DNA of 64,000 nt from Symsagittifera roscoffensis (Eukaryota; Xenacoelomorpha; Acoela; Convolutidae), in the NCBI RefSeq assembly GCF_963678635.1, contig NC_087066.1:31315301-31379300 (forward strand), given 5' to 3'. How positions within the stretch are numbered: position 1 is the stretch's first letter; each line of letters begins with the position of its first letter. The notes beneath the pieces were generated by a model. The model was not told the DNA's origin. It did not search any database and saw only the letters and a list, made by a program, of their open reading frames with translations. Positions 43,901 through 54,000 of the stretch are shown piece after piece. A program made the position numbers and the translations under genes.

Positions 43901-45824
43901 ATTTTCAAAAGTAGGCAGGGATCGAACCTCTGGTCGAAAATCCCCCCCCCCCCCCTCTTAACCCTAGGTCGCTACTGATGATCTCATATCTTCTAAGTGT
44001 TTTTCCGTTTAATTTGCCGTATATCGTATAACGTGTACAATATCGTACATCGAATTAAGTGATTTCGTACAATATCGAGTTAAGCTATTTTTAAGTCTAA
44101 TTTTTGCAGCTTTTGGCCTAACTCGGTCGCCCTTGCTAGAAAAAAATCAACAGAAAATGTATTTATTTTTCATTCGATTTTTAATTTGTGTCTTTTTTGA
44201 ACTTCATTAGTTGTGGTCGGAAAATTTTGCTCTACTCGCAATGCCTCCAGCTAATCTTGCTGTTTAATGTACTTAATTTTCCGTATTTAAATACCACTAA
44301 CGTGTAACGCACCTACGGTGCTTCGAATTTTCAACAACTCATAAAAAACGGCAAAAATGGAAAAAAAATCAGCATCCTTTGTGTGTACTCTGACAGCACC
44401 GAGTTACAGGGTTGGTAATTTCAAAATTTGAAAAAATTTCTATTCAAGTTTTTTCAATTCAAATTTTTAAAAACCATGAAGTTTTTTATATCAAAGTTCT
44501 TTGAAAAACTTCAAAATCTTTGAAAAATTAAGAAACATTACATCTCGAAATCTAAAAATTATTGGGCAGTCGCATTTGGACGCAAGATTTGCAACTCTTA
44601 TGAGAGCTCTTACAGTGCCCAGCTACAGCGTTGGGAACTTCAAAATTAAGTTTTCTAAGAAAAAAACTTTTTTGAAAAAACCAGAAAAAAACGTCGTATC
44701 TTGAAAACAACCAAAAGATTTGAGCAAGTCACAATTGGAGGCAATATTCGCAATCCCTGAGAGCACTCTGAAAGCCCCCAACTTCAGGGGGTTAGAAACT
44801 TCAAGATTTCAAAAAAAAAAACAAGTTTTCTGAAAAGTTTTTGAAAAATTAACGATAAACGTCATATCTGGAAAACTACAAAGACTTGAGCAGTCACATC
44901 TGGAGGCAAGATTCGCAACCCCTGGGAGCTTGAGAATACTCTGACAGCTGCCAACAACAGAATTCGGAAAATCAAACTCACAAAAAAAATAAAATTAAAT
45001 TTAAGTTTTCTGAAAACTTTTTGAAAAAAAAATCACCAAAAACGTCACATCTGAAAAACTACAAGGATTTGAGCAGTCAAATTTGGAAAAAAAACTCACA
45101 ACTCCTGGGAGTACCCTGACAGAGCCTCTCTATAAAGGGGGGTCTTCAAAATTTTTGAAATTATTCATATCTAAGTTCTTTTAAAAATTTTGAAAAAATC
45201 CTAAAAAACATCAAATCTCGAAAACTACAAGGATTTGATCAGTCAAATTCAGAGGCAAGACTCGCAACTCCTGAGAGTACCCTCACAGTTTCCAACTACA
45301 GGGTTGAGAACTTGAATTTTTTAAAAATTAAGTTTTCTAGAAATTTTTGAAAAATCTCGAAAACTGCCGTATCTCGTAGCCTAAAAGGATTTGCTTATTG
45401 ATATATAGAGGCCAAAATCACAATATCCGGAGAAATCCTGAAACATCTAACTATTGGGTTGCTACTTTCAAACTTGGTGAAATCAACACTGATTTCAAAC
45501 AGGAAAATCGAAAAAAATCTTAACCACTGCAATATACGATATAGCTTAAACGTGAAAAAAACTCTTTTGTTAAAAATGCAAAAATAATACGTTGAAAAAG
45601 CTTAAACATGGCGAGATAGCGAAGCCCGCCTTTAAATATATAATAGATTATATTTTTAAATGATTCATAAACAATTGACATGACATGCTTACGACGAATG
45701 CGAAAGTGCCCTTCATGCTGATCTTCTCGATGCGGCCATACTTCCTGAAGAAGTCCTCCACGTCTCTTTCTTTGCATTCGGAGGGTATGTCCCCTAGGTA
45801 GATCTGTGCAGGCATATCCAAACT
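31763..45824 (-). CDS. SR splicing factor, SRSF4/5/6-like (6 exons, complete)
   Basis: Nuclear RNA-binding protein that binds exonic enhancers and recruits the spliceosome through its RS domain. CDS exons (minus): 45693-45815, 40395-40597, 40065-40134, 38539-38612, 32162-32329, 31763-31916; all GT/AG and in phase, 263 aa. RRM1 at ~1-80: [10 protein letters not shown] (RNP2), [11 protein letters not shown] (RNP1), [11 protein letters not shown]. Gly/Arg-rich linker at ~85-105. Pseudo-RRM2: [20 protein letters not shown] with the SR-hallmark SWQDLKD heptad split between exons 3 and 4, then FAECHKG and [16 protein letters not shown] tail at ~185-263 ends in SRSKSR. The ENLSSR...SWQDLKDY pattern favours SRSF4/5/6 (fly B52) over SRSF1. 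The first exon seen begins at an acceptor 9 nt before the ATG, so a 5' UTR exon or a trans-spliced leader lies upstream. Confidence 0.95.
32162..32329 (-). CDS. SR protein exon 5, end of RRM2 and start of RS domain
   Basis: Acceptor cgatttag/AAT, donor TCAAG/gtaagc. Encodes [29 protein letters not shown], then [19 protein letters not shown]. Confidence 0.95.
33293..33315. repeat. (TTC)n microsatellite
   Basis: About eight uninterrupted TTC units in SR intron 4, just left of the palindromic MITE. Confidence 0.9.
33358..34081. mobile_element. Tc1/mariner-type palindromic MITE, full length
   Basis: 724 bp bounded by TA at both ends (33356-33357 and 34082-34083), with inverted ends CAATGCTGATTTAAATTATC and, read inward from the right, CAGTGGTGATTTAAATTATC. 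The arms stay complementary nearly to the centre, so the whole element can fold into one long hairpin. No ORF. Partial copies at 30137-30740 and 52309-52813. Confidence 0.88.
34529..34925. mobile_element. hAT-like MITE
   Basis: Inverted ends TAGTGGTCCAACCGAATG (left) and, read inward from the right, TAGTGGTGCAACATTCGAT. Flanks CTTGTGAG and ATTGTGAG match at 7 of 8 bases, as in an 8-bp hAT duplication. Internal 'cgaatgtt' repeats near the ends. No transposase. Confidence 0.65.
35870..37290. repeat. Long imperfect palindrome (about 1.4 kb) made of short tandem units
   Basis: Left half holds several ~70-80 bp degenerate units of the type 'cgaatcggttgcgaaacgtt' + 'aagcaagctattccagct'. Right half contains the inverse: 'gactgaaaataatctgtaac' at about 36640 pairs with 'gattacagattcatttcagtc' at about 37070, placing the centre near 36860. 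A left-arm fragment recurs at 29640. No coding content. Confidence 0.65.
37291..38538. other. SR intron 4, remainder
   Basis: AT-rich, no recognised exon or mobile element. Scattered GAAAA/TTTTC-rich sequence and fragments of unclassified repeats only. Confidence 0.5.
38539..38612 (-). CDS. SR protein exon 4
   Basis: Acceptor ttgatttcag/GAC, donor ACCGG/gtaaga. Encodes [20 protein letters not shown], the second half of the SWQDLKD pseudo-RRM signature. Confidence 0.95.
39694..39935. mobile_element. hAT-type MITE with 8-bp target duplication, second copy
   Basis: 242 bp, ends CAGGGGCGGATTTAG and AAAATCCGCCCCTG, exact 8-bp duplication CTGAAAAG at 39686-39693 and 39936-39943. Shares the poly-C and 'agggattcgaccccctgcc' interior with 19779-20184. 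Lies 129 bp from SR exon 3. Confidence 0.9.
40065..40134 (-). CDS. SR protein exon 3
   Basis: Acceptor ccgtttag/ATA, donor CAG/gtatat. Encodes [20 protein letters not shown] and ends exactly at SWQ. Confidence 0.94.
40395..40597 (-). CDS. SR protein exon 2, end of RRM1 and Gly-rich linker
   Basis: Acceptor cccattttag/GAT, donor GACAA/gtaaag. Encodes [30 protein letters not shown], then a Gly run ([14 protein letters not shown]). GC-rich compared with its surroundings. Confidence 0.93.
41119..41520 (+). repeat. Dispersed repeat, GAGGCGAAGC-headed family, second copy
   Basis: Starts at the dyad 'cagaggcgaagcggagct' and matches 6202-7030 in the same orientation over several hundred bp. In SR intron 1. 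Confidence 0.6.
41766..41909 (-). mobile_element. GC-rich retroposed insert with 12-bp target duplication
   Basis: 144 bp, far richer in GC than its surroundings, with a poly-T tract at its left end (a poly-A tail on the minus strand). It is flanked by an exact duplication AAGGTAGGCTTT (41754-41765 and 41910-41921). Removing it and one copy restores the local repeat unit. Looks like a SINE or a 5'-truncated LINE; family not recognised. Confidence 0.8.
42087..42397. repeat. Inverted duplication, 152-bp arms, 7-nt loop
   Basis: Arms 42087-42238 and 42246-42397 are of equal length and roughly 90% complementary. The centre is GCCGTTCAT-ttattcg-ATGAACGGC. Arises by inversion-duplication of one unit of the surrounding array. 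Would form a very stable cruciform or, if transcribed, dsRNA. Confidence 0.88.
43790..43990. repeat. Poly-C-bearing repeat remnant
   Basis: Two runs of 14 or more C flank 'gggcgccaaaggcgcc' and 'ggcagggatcgaacct', resembling the interior of the hAT-type MITEs at 19779 and 39694. Clear ends and duplications are not visible. Confidence 0.45.
44395..45470. repeat. Tandem array of 153-183 bp units in SR intron 1
   Basis: Six to seven diverged units, each with 'ggatttgagcagtcaaattt', 'gaggcaagactcgcaactcc', 'gagagtaccctgacag', 'caactacagggttgggaact'-type phrases, followed by a T/A-rich stretch and 'aaaacgtcatatctggaaaa'. The phrase 'gcagtc' recurs near 44570, 44724, 44891, 45074, 45239 and 45391. 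No ORF. Confidence 0.8.
45693..45824 (-). CDS. SR protein exon 1 as seen, start codon and RNP motifs
   Basis: Acceptor gtttttcag/AGTTTGGATATG; ATG at 45813-45815; donor TTCGTC/gtaagc. Encodes [20 protein letters not shown] and [11 protein letters not shown]. The 9 nt before ATG are 5' UTR. Confidence 0.93.
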
Positions 45825-46217
45825 CTGAAAAACAAAACACCAACATATAGAACACCAATAAATATTTGTGCAAAAAATCGCGCAGCATTTAGTACAGTAA
45901 AAAAAATTCCAAACCTAAGAAAAGTGACTGCAGGTAAAAACTATTTCAACAGCTGAGTCAGGTCACCGATCTCTCAACTCGATAAGTTAGCACAGAAACA
46001 ATTAAGAAATTGTGCGACTTTGATCGGGAAAAAAGGACAGACGAATAACAATACACTGTTGGTGCAATCACAAAAAAGACTACAACCGAAAACCTTCGAC
46101 ATTACAATAGCAAAAACCTCAGGTAGAGTCAATAAAATGATATTTACACCATTTTTTTTCTCTCGAAATTAACCTATTTACCAAATTTTTCTTAAAATAA
46201 CGCACCATAATCAAAAC

Positions 46218-46770
46218 ATGGCCAACAAACACTTCAAAAGATTCAATGAACTCAGGTGAAACTGAAAAAATGATTGATTTTTTTGAAATTTAGAATTACA
46301 AAGAAAAAAAATATATCACATTGAAGCTCACTTAATTTCAGGAAATTTTTATTATTAACACTTTTTCATCTTGACACGAAGCTGCGTTTTGCTTTAAAAC
46401 CTACTAACACTAGCGGCCGATAAAGCAGCTACATATGCTGATAAACTTCCAATGCTATCCAGTAAAAAATGCACCAAATAGAAACAGACAGTTTTTGCAT
46501 GTATTCAATTGAAAAATCATACGCTTAAGGCATCCACACCAACTTTGCATGTTATAAATTGGAAAGCATAGAGACAAATTATGAACAAACTGTGCATTTC
46601 AAAAAAATTGCCAGATATATTGAGTTAGAAAATTTCTGAAATCGAGTTTTTATTATAGTGTTGTTGTAAGAAACATATATCTTTTTCGGTTTATCTGACA
46701 AAACAAAAATGCATCAACTGTGTTAACTTATAACTAATCGAATGTCCAAACACATGAAAAAAGATTGTAA
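46218..46770 (+). repeat. Dispersed composite repeat, head and tail blocks
   Basis: 'acatggccaacaaacacttc' head followed, after deletion of the tRNA-like middle, by the tail phrases 'acatatgctgataaacttcc', 'gcaccaaatagaaacagac' and 'caactgtgttaactt', also at 3550-3800. Confidence 0.65.
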
Positions 46771-47471
46771 AGACGTGATTTTTTGAATAAATGAAAAATT
46801 CAATTTCAGGATACTGTAGTGAAAAACAAAACCAGCATTAGGTTAGCTTTTGAGCAGAAAAAGCCATAAAAAGTGTTGCCCTAAAAAATTTTGAGCCATG
46901 AAATTTTTCACCACAACCGACCCATCATTTTTGTACACTCATTTCTGCCCTCCAACAAAAATAAGTTCGTCGAACAAATTAAGCCAATAAAACATAAGCC
47001 CAATCCATGTAGGCCAAATAAAGCTTTCAAACGAAAAAACCGTGTCTGTACAAAACAGTCCCATACAAAACAGTCCAATACAAAACAGTCCGAAAAAACA
47101 TAGCAAAGTACAAAAAAACAGTCCCATACAAAACAGTCCCAAAAATAGTCCAAAAAATAGTCCAAAAAACAGTCCCATTGATCGAAGTGATAATTGTTCT
47201 AGAAGCTGATAAGTAAATTTATCTCATATTAAACACATTTTGATACCAACTAATCCGGATAACAATAGGTAGTATAGTAGAGAAATTAGAACAACCTAGA
47301 TAACAGCAGCGGCCACTCAATAAGAGCAATAACCTTCGAAACATTAAAGTTAACGCAATTTAAGAAAGTGGACTCTTTTTTTAATCTAAGCAAAAAGAGA
47401 CAGGTTGTTCAATCTGTTTCATTTTCAAACACCTGACAACACTCAATAGAAACGAAATTCACTATCTATCG

Positions 47472-48497
47472 ATGGAAATCATACTTACAAACAAAAATTC
47501 TGAGTTACTGATTTTTGAAGGGTATGCTTATATTAAACACAGAACACTGGCAGACAATTCCCTTTCCTGGCGCTGCGGACAAAGTAGCTGCAATGGCCGT
47601 GTGCGTACAAAGGACGACTCCGTTGAGATCGTTAAAGATCACTGCCACTTCCCCGATCCAGCTGACATCGAAAAACGTAAGTTCAGAAAAACACTTAAAG
47701 ATCGAGCAGCAGTATCCGATGTAACACCGCGACAGACTATTTTCGCAGCCCAACGTGATGTGAACCGAGAAACAGCTGTTCATTTACCTAGTTATTCTGC
47801 TAATCAGCAAGCTGTAAATAGAGTTCGACGCGAAAAAAGACGCGTCACAATTGATTTTGAAGTAGCTGTGCGAAACTCAATAATAGCTACCCATCAGAGT
47901 GCTCAAATTCAGTTTTGTTTTTTCCATATGAGTCAAAGTGTCTGGCGACATGTTCAGTCGTCAGGCAATACTCACAATTACAACAATGACCTTAATTTTC
48001 GCGAACTTATTCGAATGCTTCTCGCAACAGCATTTCTACCCGTAGAGGACGTCCCCACAGCTTTCGAGCTTCTGCAAGGTATGGCATCTGAAGAAAGTCA
48101 ACCGATTTTCAATTATTTCGAGGACACATATATTGGTAGACTGACTTCTCAAGGACGACAGAAGCCCAGATTTGATATGGAGCAATGGAGTTGCCATCAA
48201 AGAGTAAAAGACGACCTTCCCCGCACCAACAACGCTGTAGAAGGTTGGAACAGCAACTTCGTGAAACTGGTCAATAGTAAGCATCCATCATTCCCAAAAC
48301 TGATCGAGAAGTTCCAGGACGAGCAAAAAAACGCGGAAATACTGTTGGAAAGAATGTGCGCAGGACAAAAAGTAGCCAGACCCAAAAAAGCTAAATACCA
48401 AAAACTCGACAAAAACTTAATCACTATGATTAAGTCATATCAACCCAACGATATCATTGGGTTTTTGAAAGGATGCAGTTATAATATTAAATTATAA
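47472..48497 (+). CDS. FLYWCH zinc finger joined to C-terminal half of MULE transposase, intact ORF
   Basis: 341 codons from ATG to TAA with no break, the longest ORF in the window. Residues ~1-70 form a FLYWCH finger (LLIFEGYAYIKH, WRCGQSSCNGRV, DHCHFPDP). Residues ~70-125 are the usual linker ending RVRREKRR. Residues ~125-260 resume inside a MULE transposase: TIDFEVAVRNSI, QFCFFHMSQSVWRHVQS, AFLPVEDVPTAFELL, NYFEDTYIG, then LPRTNNAVEGWNSNF and HPSFPKLIEKFQ. The ~150 residues normally between linker and TDFE, holding the first catalytic Asp, are absent without a frame break. It is therefore unlikely to transpose by itself, but may bind DNA or be a repressor or a domesticated protein (inference). 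Confidence 0.85.
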   Translation: MEIILTNKNSELLIFEGYAYIKHRTLADNSLSWRCGQSSCNGRVRTKDDSVEIVKDHCHFPDPADIEKRKFRKTLKDRAAVSDVTPRQTIFAAQRDVNRETAVHLPSYSANQQAVNRVRREKRRVTIDFEVAVRNSIIATHQSAQIQFCFFHMSQSVWRHVQSSGNTHNYNNDLNFRELIRMLLATAFLPVEDVPTAFELLQGMASEESQPIFNYFEDTYIGRLTSQGRQKPRFDMEQWSCHQRVKDDLPRTNNAVEGWNSNFVKLVNSKHPSFPKLIEKFQDEQKNAEILLERMCAGQKVARPKKAKYQKLDKNLITMIKSYQPNDIIGFLKGCSYNIKL

Positions 48498-48759
48498 TCA
48501 GATTTTTCTTTTCATTTTTCACATTTATTCCATATTGCCAAGCAATAAAATTTTTCCAAGTTAATTAATTTCCTTGATTTTTCAAAATTGAGCTAGAGTC
48601 GATTTGAAACCGGCAAAATAATGAATACATACAAGGTGTTGATTTTTCTTTTCCCTCCGCCCAACCCTCTAAGGTTGAACCCTTTGTTGTACCCTAGATA
48701 TACCCGTTATCATATTTACCCAAATTTCAACTTTTTTCGGAAAATTAGAAAATTTTTTG

Positions 48760-48829
48760 TGCCGCCGGAGATTCGATCCTTTGATCTCTAGAGTTTGAGA
48801 CTAACGCTTTAACCACTATACCATGAGTC
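48760..48829 (-). repeat. tRNA-like degenerate segment inside the MULE
   Basis: The minus strand has an A-box-like TGGTATAGTGGTTAAAGCG and a B-box-like GGATCGAATCTCC. The acceptor ends do not pair. Probably a SINE head inserted into, or carried by, the transposon. Confidence 0.5.
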
Positions 48830-49064
48830 CTTTGATTTTCATCCAAATTATTGTTCCAAATTTGGCTCTTTGATCTTTAATTGCCCCTGTTTGAGTTTTA
48901 AAAGCGTAGATCAATTCTGTCGGCGCCAAAAGATCAAGGTCATGAAATTCAACTGGTTTTGGACTGTTTTGTATGGGACTGTTTTTTAGAACCTTTTTTT
49001 GATGTTTCGGACTCTTTTGTATGGGACTGTTTTGTATGGGACTGTTTTGTATATGCACCGAAAA

Positions 49065-49545
49065 AACATAGCCAACAGACAGTCAACAAACGGGAAAGAA
49101 ACAGACAGCCAAGAAAAAAGTCAACAAACGCAAGTGAATGTGACTTCATCTAATTTCAAAGAAAAAAATAGATGCACTTCAAGCTCTTCAAAATTTTACT
49201 ATGGACATTATTTAAATATTAATTTAACCCACTTTGACTTCGAGAAAACTGGATCAATGGGTAAATTTTACTTTGTTGGAAAATCTGAAAAAAAATCCAC
49301 TTCCGAAACTAGTAGTCGATCACTTTTTTCGTGACCTTTTCACTTTTACTGTTCGAAAGTGGAGTTTGTCTTCCTTTTAACAAAGGAAATGAAATGAACT
49401 TGAAAAAAAAAACAGTCAAACCACGAAAAAGTAAATTTGAGCCTAAACAAACTTAAAGACTTTCCCTGAAAAAAAAAACAAGAAAAATCATCAGCACCTA
49501 CATAAAAGTCTGAACTACGTTCATCGACTCTTAAAAACAAAAAAC
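49065..49545 (+). repeat. Dispersed composite repeat, head block copy
   Basis: 'catagccaacagacagtcaa' start, 'cttcaagctcttcaaaattt', 'gagaaaactggatcaatggg', 'tttgttggaaaatctg', 'ttttcgtgaccttttcactt', 'gtggagtttgtcttcctttt'. Begins exactly at the right edge of the MULE. Confidence 0.75.
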
Positions 49546-50241
49546 TATAATTGTGTTAGTAATAATAAATAACAGATTGAATCAACAGCATTTGCAATAC
49601 AATGAAAATCAGTTACAGCACAAAAAATCCCTGAAATGGCAACTAAGCAAAACATAAACAGACAAAGAATAAGCCGACAATGCTCAAAAAATTAAGGTTC
49701 GGACGGGACTTGAATCCCATTATAAACTTAGGAATAGAAGCCACGTCTGTAAAAACTATAGAGCCTGATTAGACCATGTACAGATAAGCCGCCATAACAT
49801 AAACAGATGAACAAAAGGCCGACAATGCAATTTTCATAAATACTGACAAAAATACAGTTGGGCCGGGACTCGAATCCTAAATAACAATTGGGATTATGGC
49901 TCAAATTTTTTGGGAATCATTTAGAATTTTTCAAAAATACGTGTCTGCAAAAAAAATCTAGAACCTAACTTAACCCTATAAAACGCTTCACTGCCTTGAC
50001 TAAAATGTTGAGAAAGCAAATCGGCCAAGCTCAGAAATCCTCACATCGCGTATTCGTTGGAATAGCAGCGCTCGGTGTATATAGCTTGGCTAAAACGAGT
50101 AAATGAAAAACTTAACTAGCTTAAATCAAACGTTTAATTTGTATAAAACTACTTCAAAAATTTCGCGCAACTGCATTCACGAAAAAGATTATAAAATGAA
50201 ATTACTAAGGAATTTTGTTGCAAATCAGTGTCATTCCAAAT
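49546..50241. other. Gap upstream of the C1orf43-like 3' end
   Basis: AT-rich. Two short minus-strand B-box-like strings ('ggacttgaatccc' near 49707 and 'gggactcgaatcc' near 49865) suggest tRNA-derived debris. No exon seen. Confidence 0.45.
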
Positions 50242-51007
50242 TTACAAATTTGACTCGCGTCTTCTGCTCGAATTGCTATGACTTCTACTTCCTGTTGATC
50301 TTTGTTTGTGCGTTTGAGATACACTGTGATTAGGGTTTAGAGTACTGGTAGTCATACCACTTCCCCTCGGTTGACTAGAATTAGAGTACTCATTTCTGGG
50401 CAAAAGAGGCAGCCTTTCCACTGTAGCGTCTGTATCTGAAGATTCTTCCACACTACTTTCAAGAAACTCAGTGCCACTATTAACTGTATTACTCGTTGCC
50501 ACCCCTGTAGTCAAATCTGTTGTGTATCTATTTGATGGTCGACTTTCTTTCAAACTATTCTTCGTGTTCGAATTTGTATTCTGAAATGACCTCAGTCCCT
50601 CTCTTGACAGAGAATTCACATTAGCTGCACTAATATCTGACCTAACCGATGCTGTGGGTGTGAGTTGAAAATACTCTTCTTCTGAAGGTTGGACCTGTAA
50701 CTTTGACCTTTGCTGTTGTTTTCTGTGTTGTATGTTTGACCTGGGATTATTTAACAACGCTTGTGCTGTTGAGGTCAAGTTATGATGTTGATTTCTATGT
50801 GACGTCTGTTGGTTGTTGATTGACTTAACAGGTGCGCCTGATATCGATGCGAAAGCTACCGACTCGCCTAGACCCTTGGAGAGGGAGCTCTGGCCGCCGG
50901 ATGTGGATTTGTTGTGAGAGACTGACGACACTGCTTTGGATCCCCCCATCATTGATCCTCCAGCTCCTTGTCGCTTGTTTTTCAGGGGTTTCGACTGACT
51001 GGTTATA
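50242..51007 (-). CDS. C1orf43-like exon 6, low-complexity tail and stop
   Basis: Acceptor tttgtttcag/TAT, TAA at 50242-50244; 254 residues. Rich in Ser, Asn, Gln, Thr and Arg (for example HRKQQQRSKLQVQPSEEEYF and GSRSHSNSSRRRESNL), probably disordered. Aligns only loosely with the human tail. Confidence 0.85.
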
Positions 51008-54000
51008 CTGAAACAACAAACCGATTGGAGACCAAACAACGTTTGAAATCGAAAAAGCATGCAATTACGTCATATAAAAACTGCACTGCCCTTCTGGATT
51101 CATTCTTTTCAATAAATGAGTTAGATATTTTCAAATATTTTACAAAAAGAGAAAGTCATAGTCAGTGAAAACTTAAATAGGAAAACATAAATAGGGGAGG
51201 CTCTCAGAACGATTTTAAGACTCCCTTTGTCTATCCTCTCGTTAGTCTAAGCGCCGTTGATAAATAAAACTTGTTTGATTTTGTTTTATGTTGTGTACTT
51301 GTTGGGAGAAATTAATTTTTTCTTTCTTTAAATACGTCGACCCATAGTTTTGAACACCTGAACATTATACGGATATCTAACCTTTGCTTGAGCTGGTTTA
51401 AAGCTTCTGTGTACTGGGAATATCGGTTGGCGTTGAATGGCTGAAACAAAAAACGAAATAGTCAATGTCTGATCATTTCGAACAATCTGTGACCAACCAT
51501 TTAGTTTTAGTTTTACTAACTGCAGGACCAAATCTTGCGACGTCATATTCGATTCTGAAATTCTTGGTTAGTTCCAGATTTGTTCCCCATAGGGGTCCCT
51601 GGGTCGTCATACCCGGGTGTGCTACTGACTTCCTGTTATCATCTCCCCGCAAGAGACCTTGAGGGTTGCTCTTGCGTCTTTTTCGCTTGCCAGAGGAGAA
51701 GGATTTACCTCCTGAACTCTGGTCATCATCAATATGGATGGGTTCCCTGACTTTGCGGAAGTAGTTTTTTAGGTCACTCCTTGGAGCTCTGGCAATCTGT
51801 TTGAGTACTTGAGGATTGTCGCTCTTACAACTGCGAACTATGCAGTCATCTATAACAACCAATACAGAATGCTTGATGATACGGAATACGGAATTGATAG
51901 TCTAAAAACCATCGTTTTAGTTTCTATAATCGTCTTACAGATATATAATTTCGACTTGTTTAATATAAGTTGCATGTCGCGCACATCGATAGGTGCTTCC
52001 ACATTAGATTTACCTAGATCGTGTATCTGGTCAAGTGCCTTCATTCTGAAGTAGTAACTCTTCTCAGTCTCCTCGTTGACAGGAACTCCACTGAGAGACT
52101 CTGTGAGTAGCACTGGGTCACAGTCCACCTCCTCGTGAGACCTCAACTGCTGCACTGCTATCTCCTGGGTCAACTCCTAGCCAATCAGAACACGAGTCAA
52201 ACACATTAGAATCGAATCGTTGAAAAAACAGTGACATCAAATTATATTTTAAAAAATCACAACAACCGTTTACTTTTTAAAACCGTTGTCACTTTGAGGT
52301 CTCAAGTACAGTGCTGATTTAAATTATCCGGACAAAACAAACAAAACTTGAATTTTCAAACGCATTTTTTTTCAAATTGGGTTAAGATTAGACAAAAAGT
52401 GAAGAGAACAAAAAATGCTTGGAATTTCATCAATATTAATATGGTGCAATTTTGTCTCCGAAATTCTCAACCAAAATTTCACCCCAAAAATGGATAATTT
52501 TGGCTTTTTTCAAGTAATCAAGAATTACACTGAAACTACTTTGTTAATTGATGAGAAAATTATTTCACAAGAAGCCTCCTACATAGCCTAACAAAGTTTA
52601 AGAAGGGTTAAATCTCCAAAAATTTGCGCAAATTGTTTAAAATTTGTTTTTAAACAGATATTCTGGGTTTTATATAGTAAAAATCACATTTATTGGCTAT
52701 CAAGTAAAAACTTTTTCTCTTATACTGGTTTTTGGAGATTTAACTCTTCTTAAACTTTGTTGGGCTATGTAGGAGGCTTCTTGTGATATAAATTTCTCAT
52801 CAATTAACAAAGTTATCAAAAATATCTTCACGCGGAGACAGAGCGGCACTTCAAATCATTTCTGACACGGAGTAGTAACTATTTGAAATATTCAGTACAG
52901 AACCCACTTAAAAAACATCATCTTCATGCCATCGAAATTCCAAATTCCCGGTCACAATTAGATATTTTCATTTTGAAAATGTTTTCGAATACGTGCTGGC
53001 ACCTGATTGGTTGAAATCAAATGAGTTGCCAAAGTATTATTAAAATTTTTTGTTTTATTAAAAACGTGGCACAGAGGAGTGTGCTACGGATAAATATGGT
53101 AGAACAAATGGCTTTAACACGCACAAAATATCTATCTAAAAACAACAGAGCATTTACACGCAAAATTATTTAAAAAAATAGTCAACAAGGTTTTGAGTGA
53201 AAAATACAACCTGCCAAGATTCTTATTTTTGCATTTCCACTGACACCAAATGAATCGTTAGAAGTGGATTTGAAAGGGTTTCAAACTGGGGTTAGCTTAC
53301 ACATGAAGTTAAAATCAGATGCCCCCTCAATGATAAATATTCAGAGAAGGATTTTAGATTGTAGGTAAACACACAGAAGAACACCAACACATAGATAGAG
53401 TTAGCAGCACATTCAACTTACTTTCCGCCGTTTTCGACAACATAGCTGAACAAAAATTTCTCTATTAAGCAACAAAATTTTAGAACAAATATTTAATTTC
53501 ACGCATAGCCAACAGTAAGTTGGAAAAGAGTCATGAACGCAAGAAAACAAAAAAACTGACTGTTTTTAACAAACCTTCAACTTTTGAATTTCAAAAAAAA
53601 CATAGATGGCCTTAGAGCTCTATGAATTTCCTGAAAAACATGATTGTCATTCTCGTGAGAAATTTAACTCAATTTGAGAAAACTGGATCAATAGGTAAAA
53701 TTTTTAATTGCGCTGGGAAATCTGAACAAAAATCCATTTTCGAAACCAGTCGATCAAGTTTTTCTTGATCTTTTTACTCTTGGTGATCGATAGTGAGTTT
53801 TCCCTCCTTTGAACAAAGGAGACGAAGTGAACTTAAAAAACCGAAATCAAACCGCTAAAAATCAATTTAGAGCGTAAATAATTCTAGTCTTTTTCCTGAA
53901 ACAAAAAATCGCCAAGACCTATATAAGACTAGGTTCATGACTCTTAAAAACTACATAAAAATTTCAGAATTTTCCTTGGTTGGCTCAGTGATTAATTAAC

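Larger units (their letters stand above)
47041..49058. mobile_element. MULE-type DNA transposon (2.0 kb)
   Basis: About 110-bp terminal inverted repeats built from a repeated ATACAAAACAGTCC unit: left 47041-47165, right 48955-49058 as GGACTGTTTTGTAT. A 9-bp direct repeat CGAAAAAAC abuts both ends (47032-47040, 49059-49067), the duplication length usual for MULEs. A similar string also occurs inside the left repeat, so the exact ends are provisional. Encloses one long plus-strand ORF and a minus-strand tRNA-like piece. Confidence 0.8.

Noticed and set aside
31763-45824. Assignment as SRSF1
   Set aside because: The second RRM has ENLSSR...SWQDLKDY spacing of the SRSF4/5/6 group and the RS tail is of intermediate length.
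48760-48829. Functional tRNA gene on the minus strand
   Set aside because: A and B boxes are present, but the acceptor ends do not pair.
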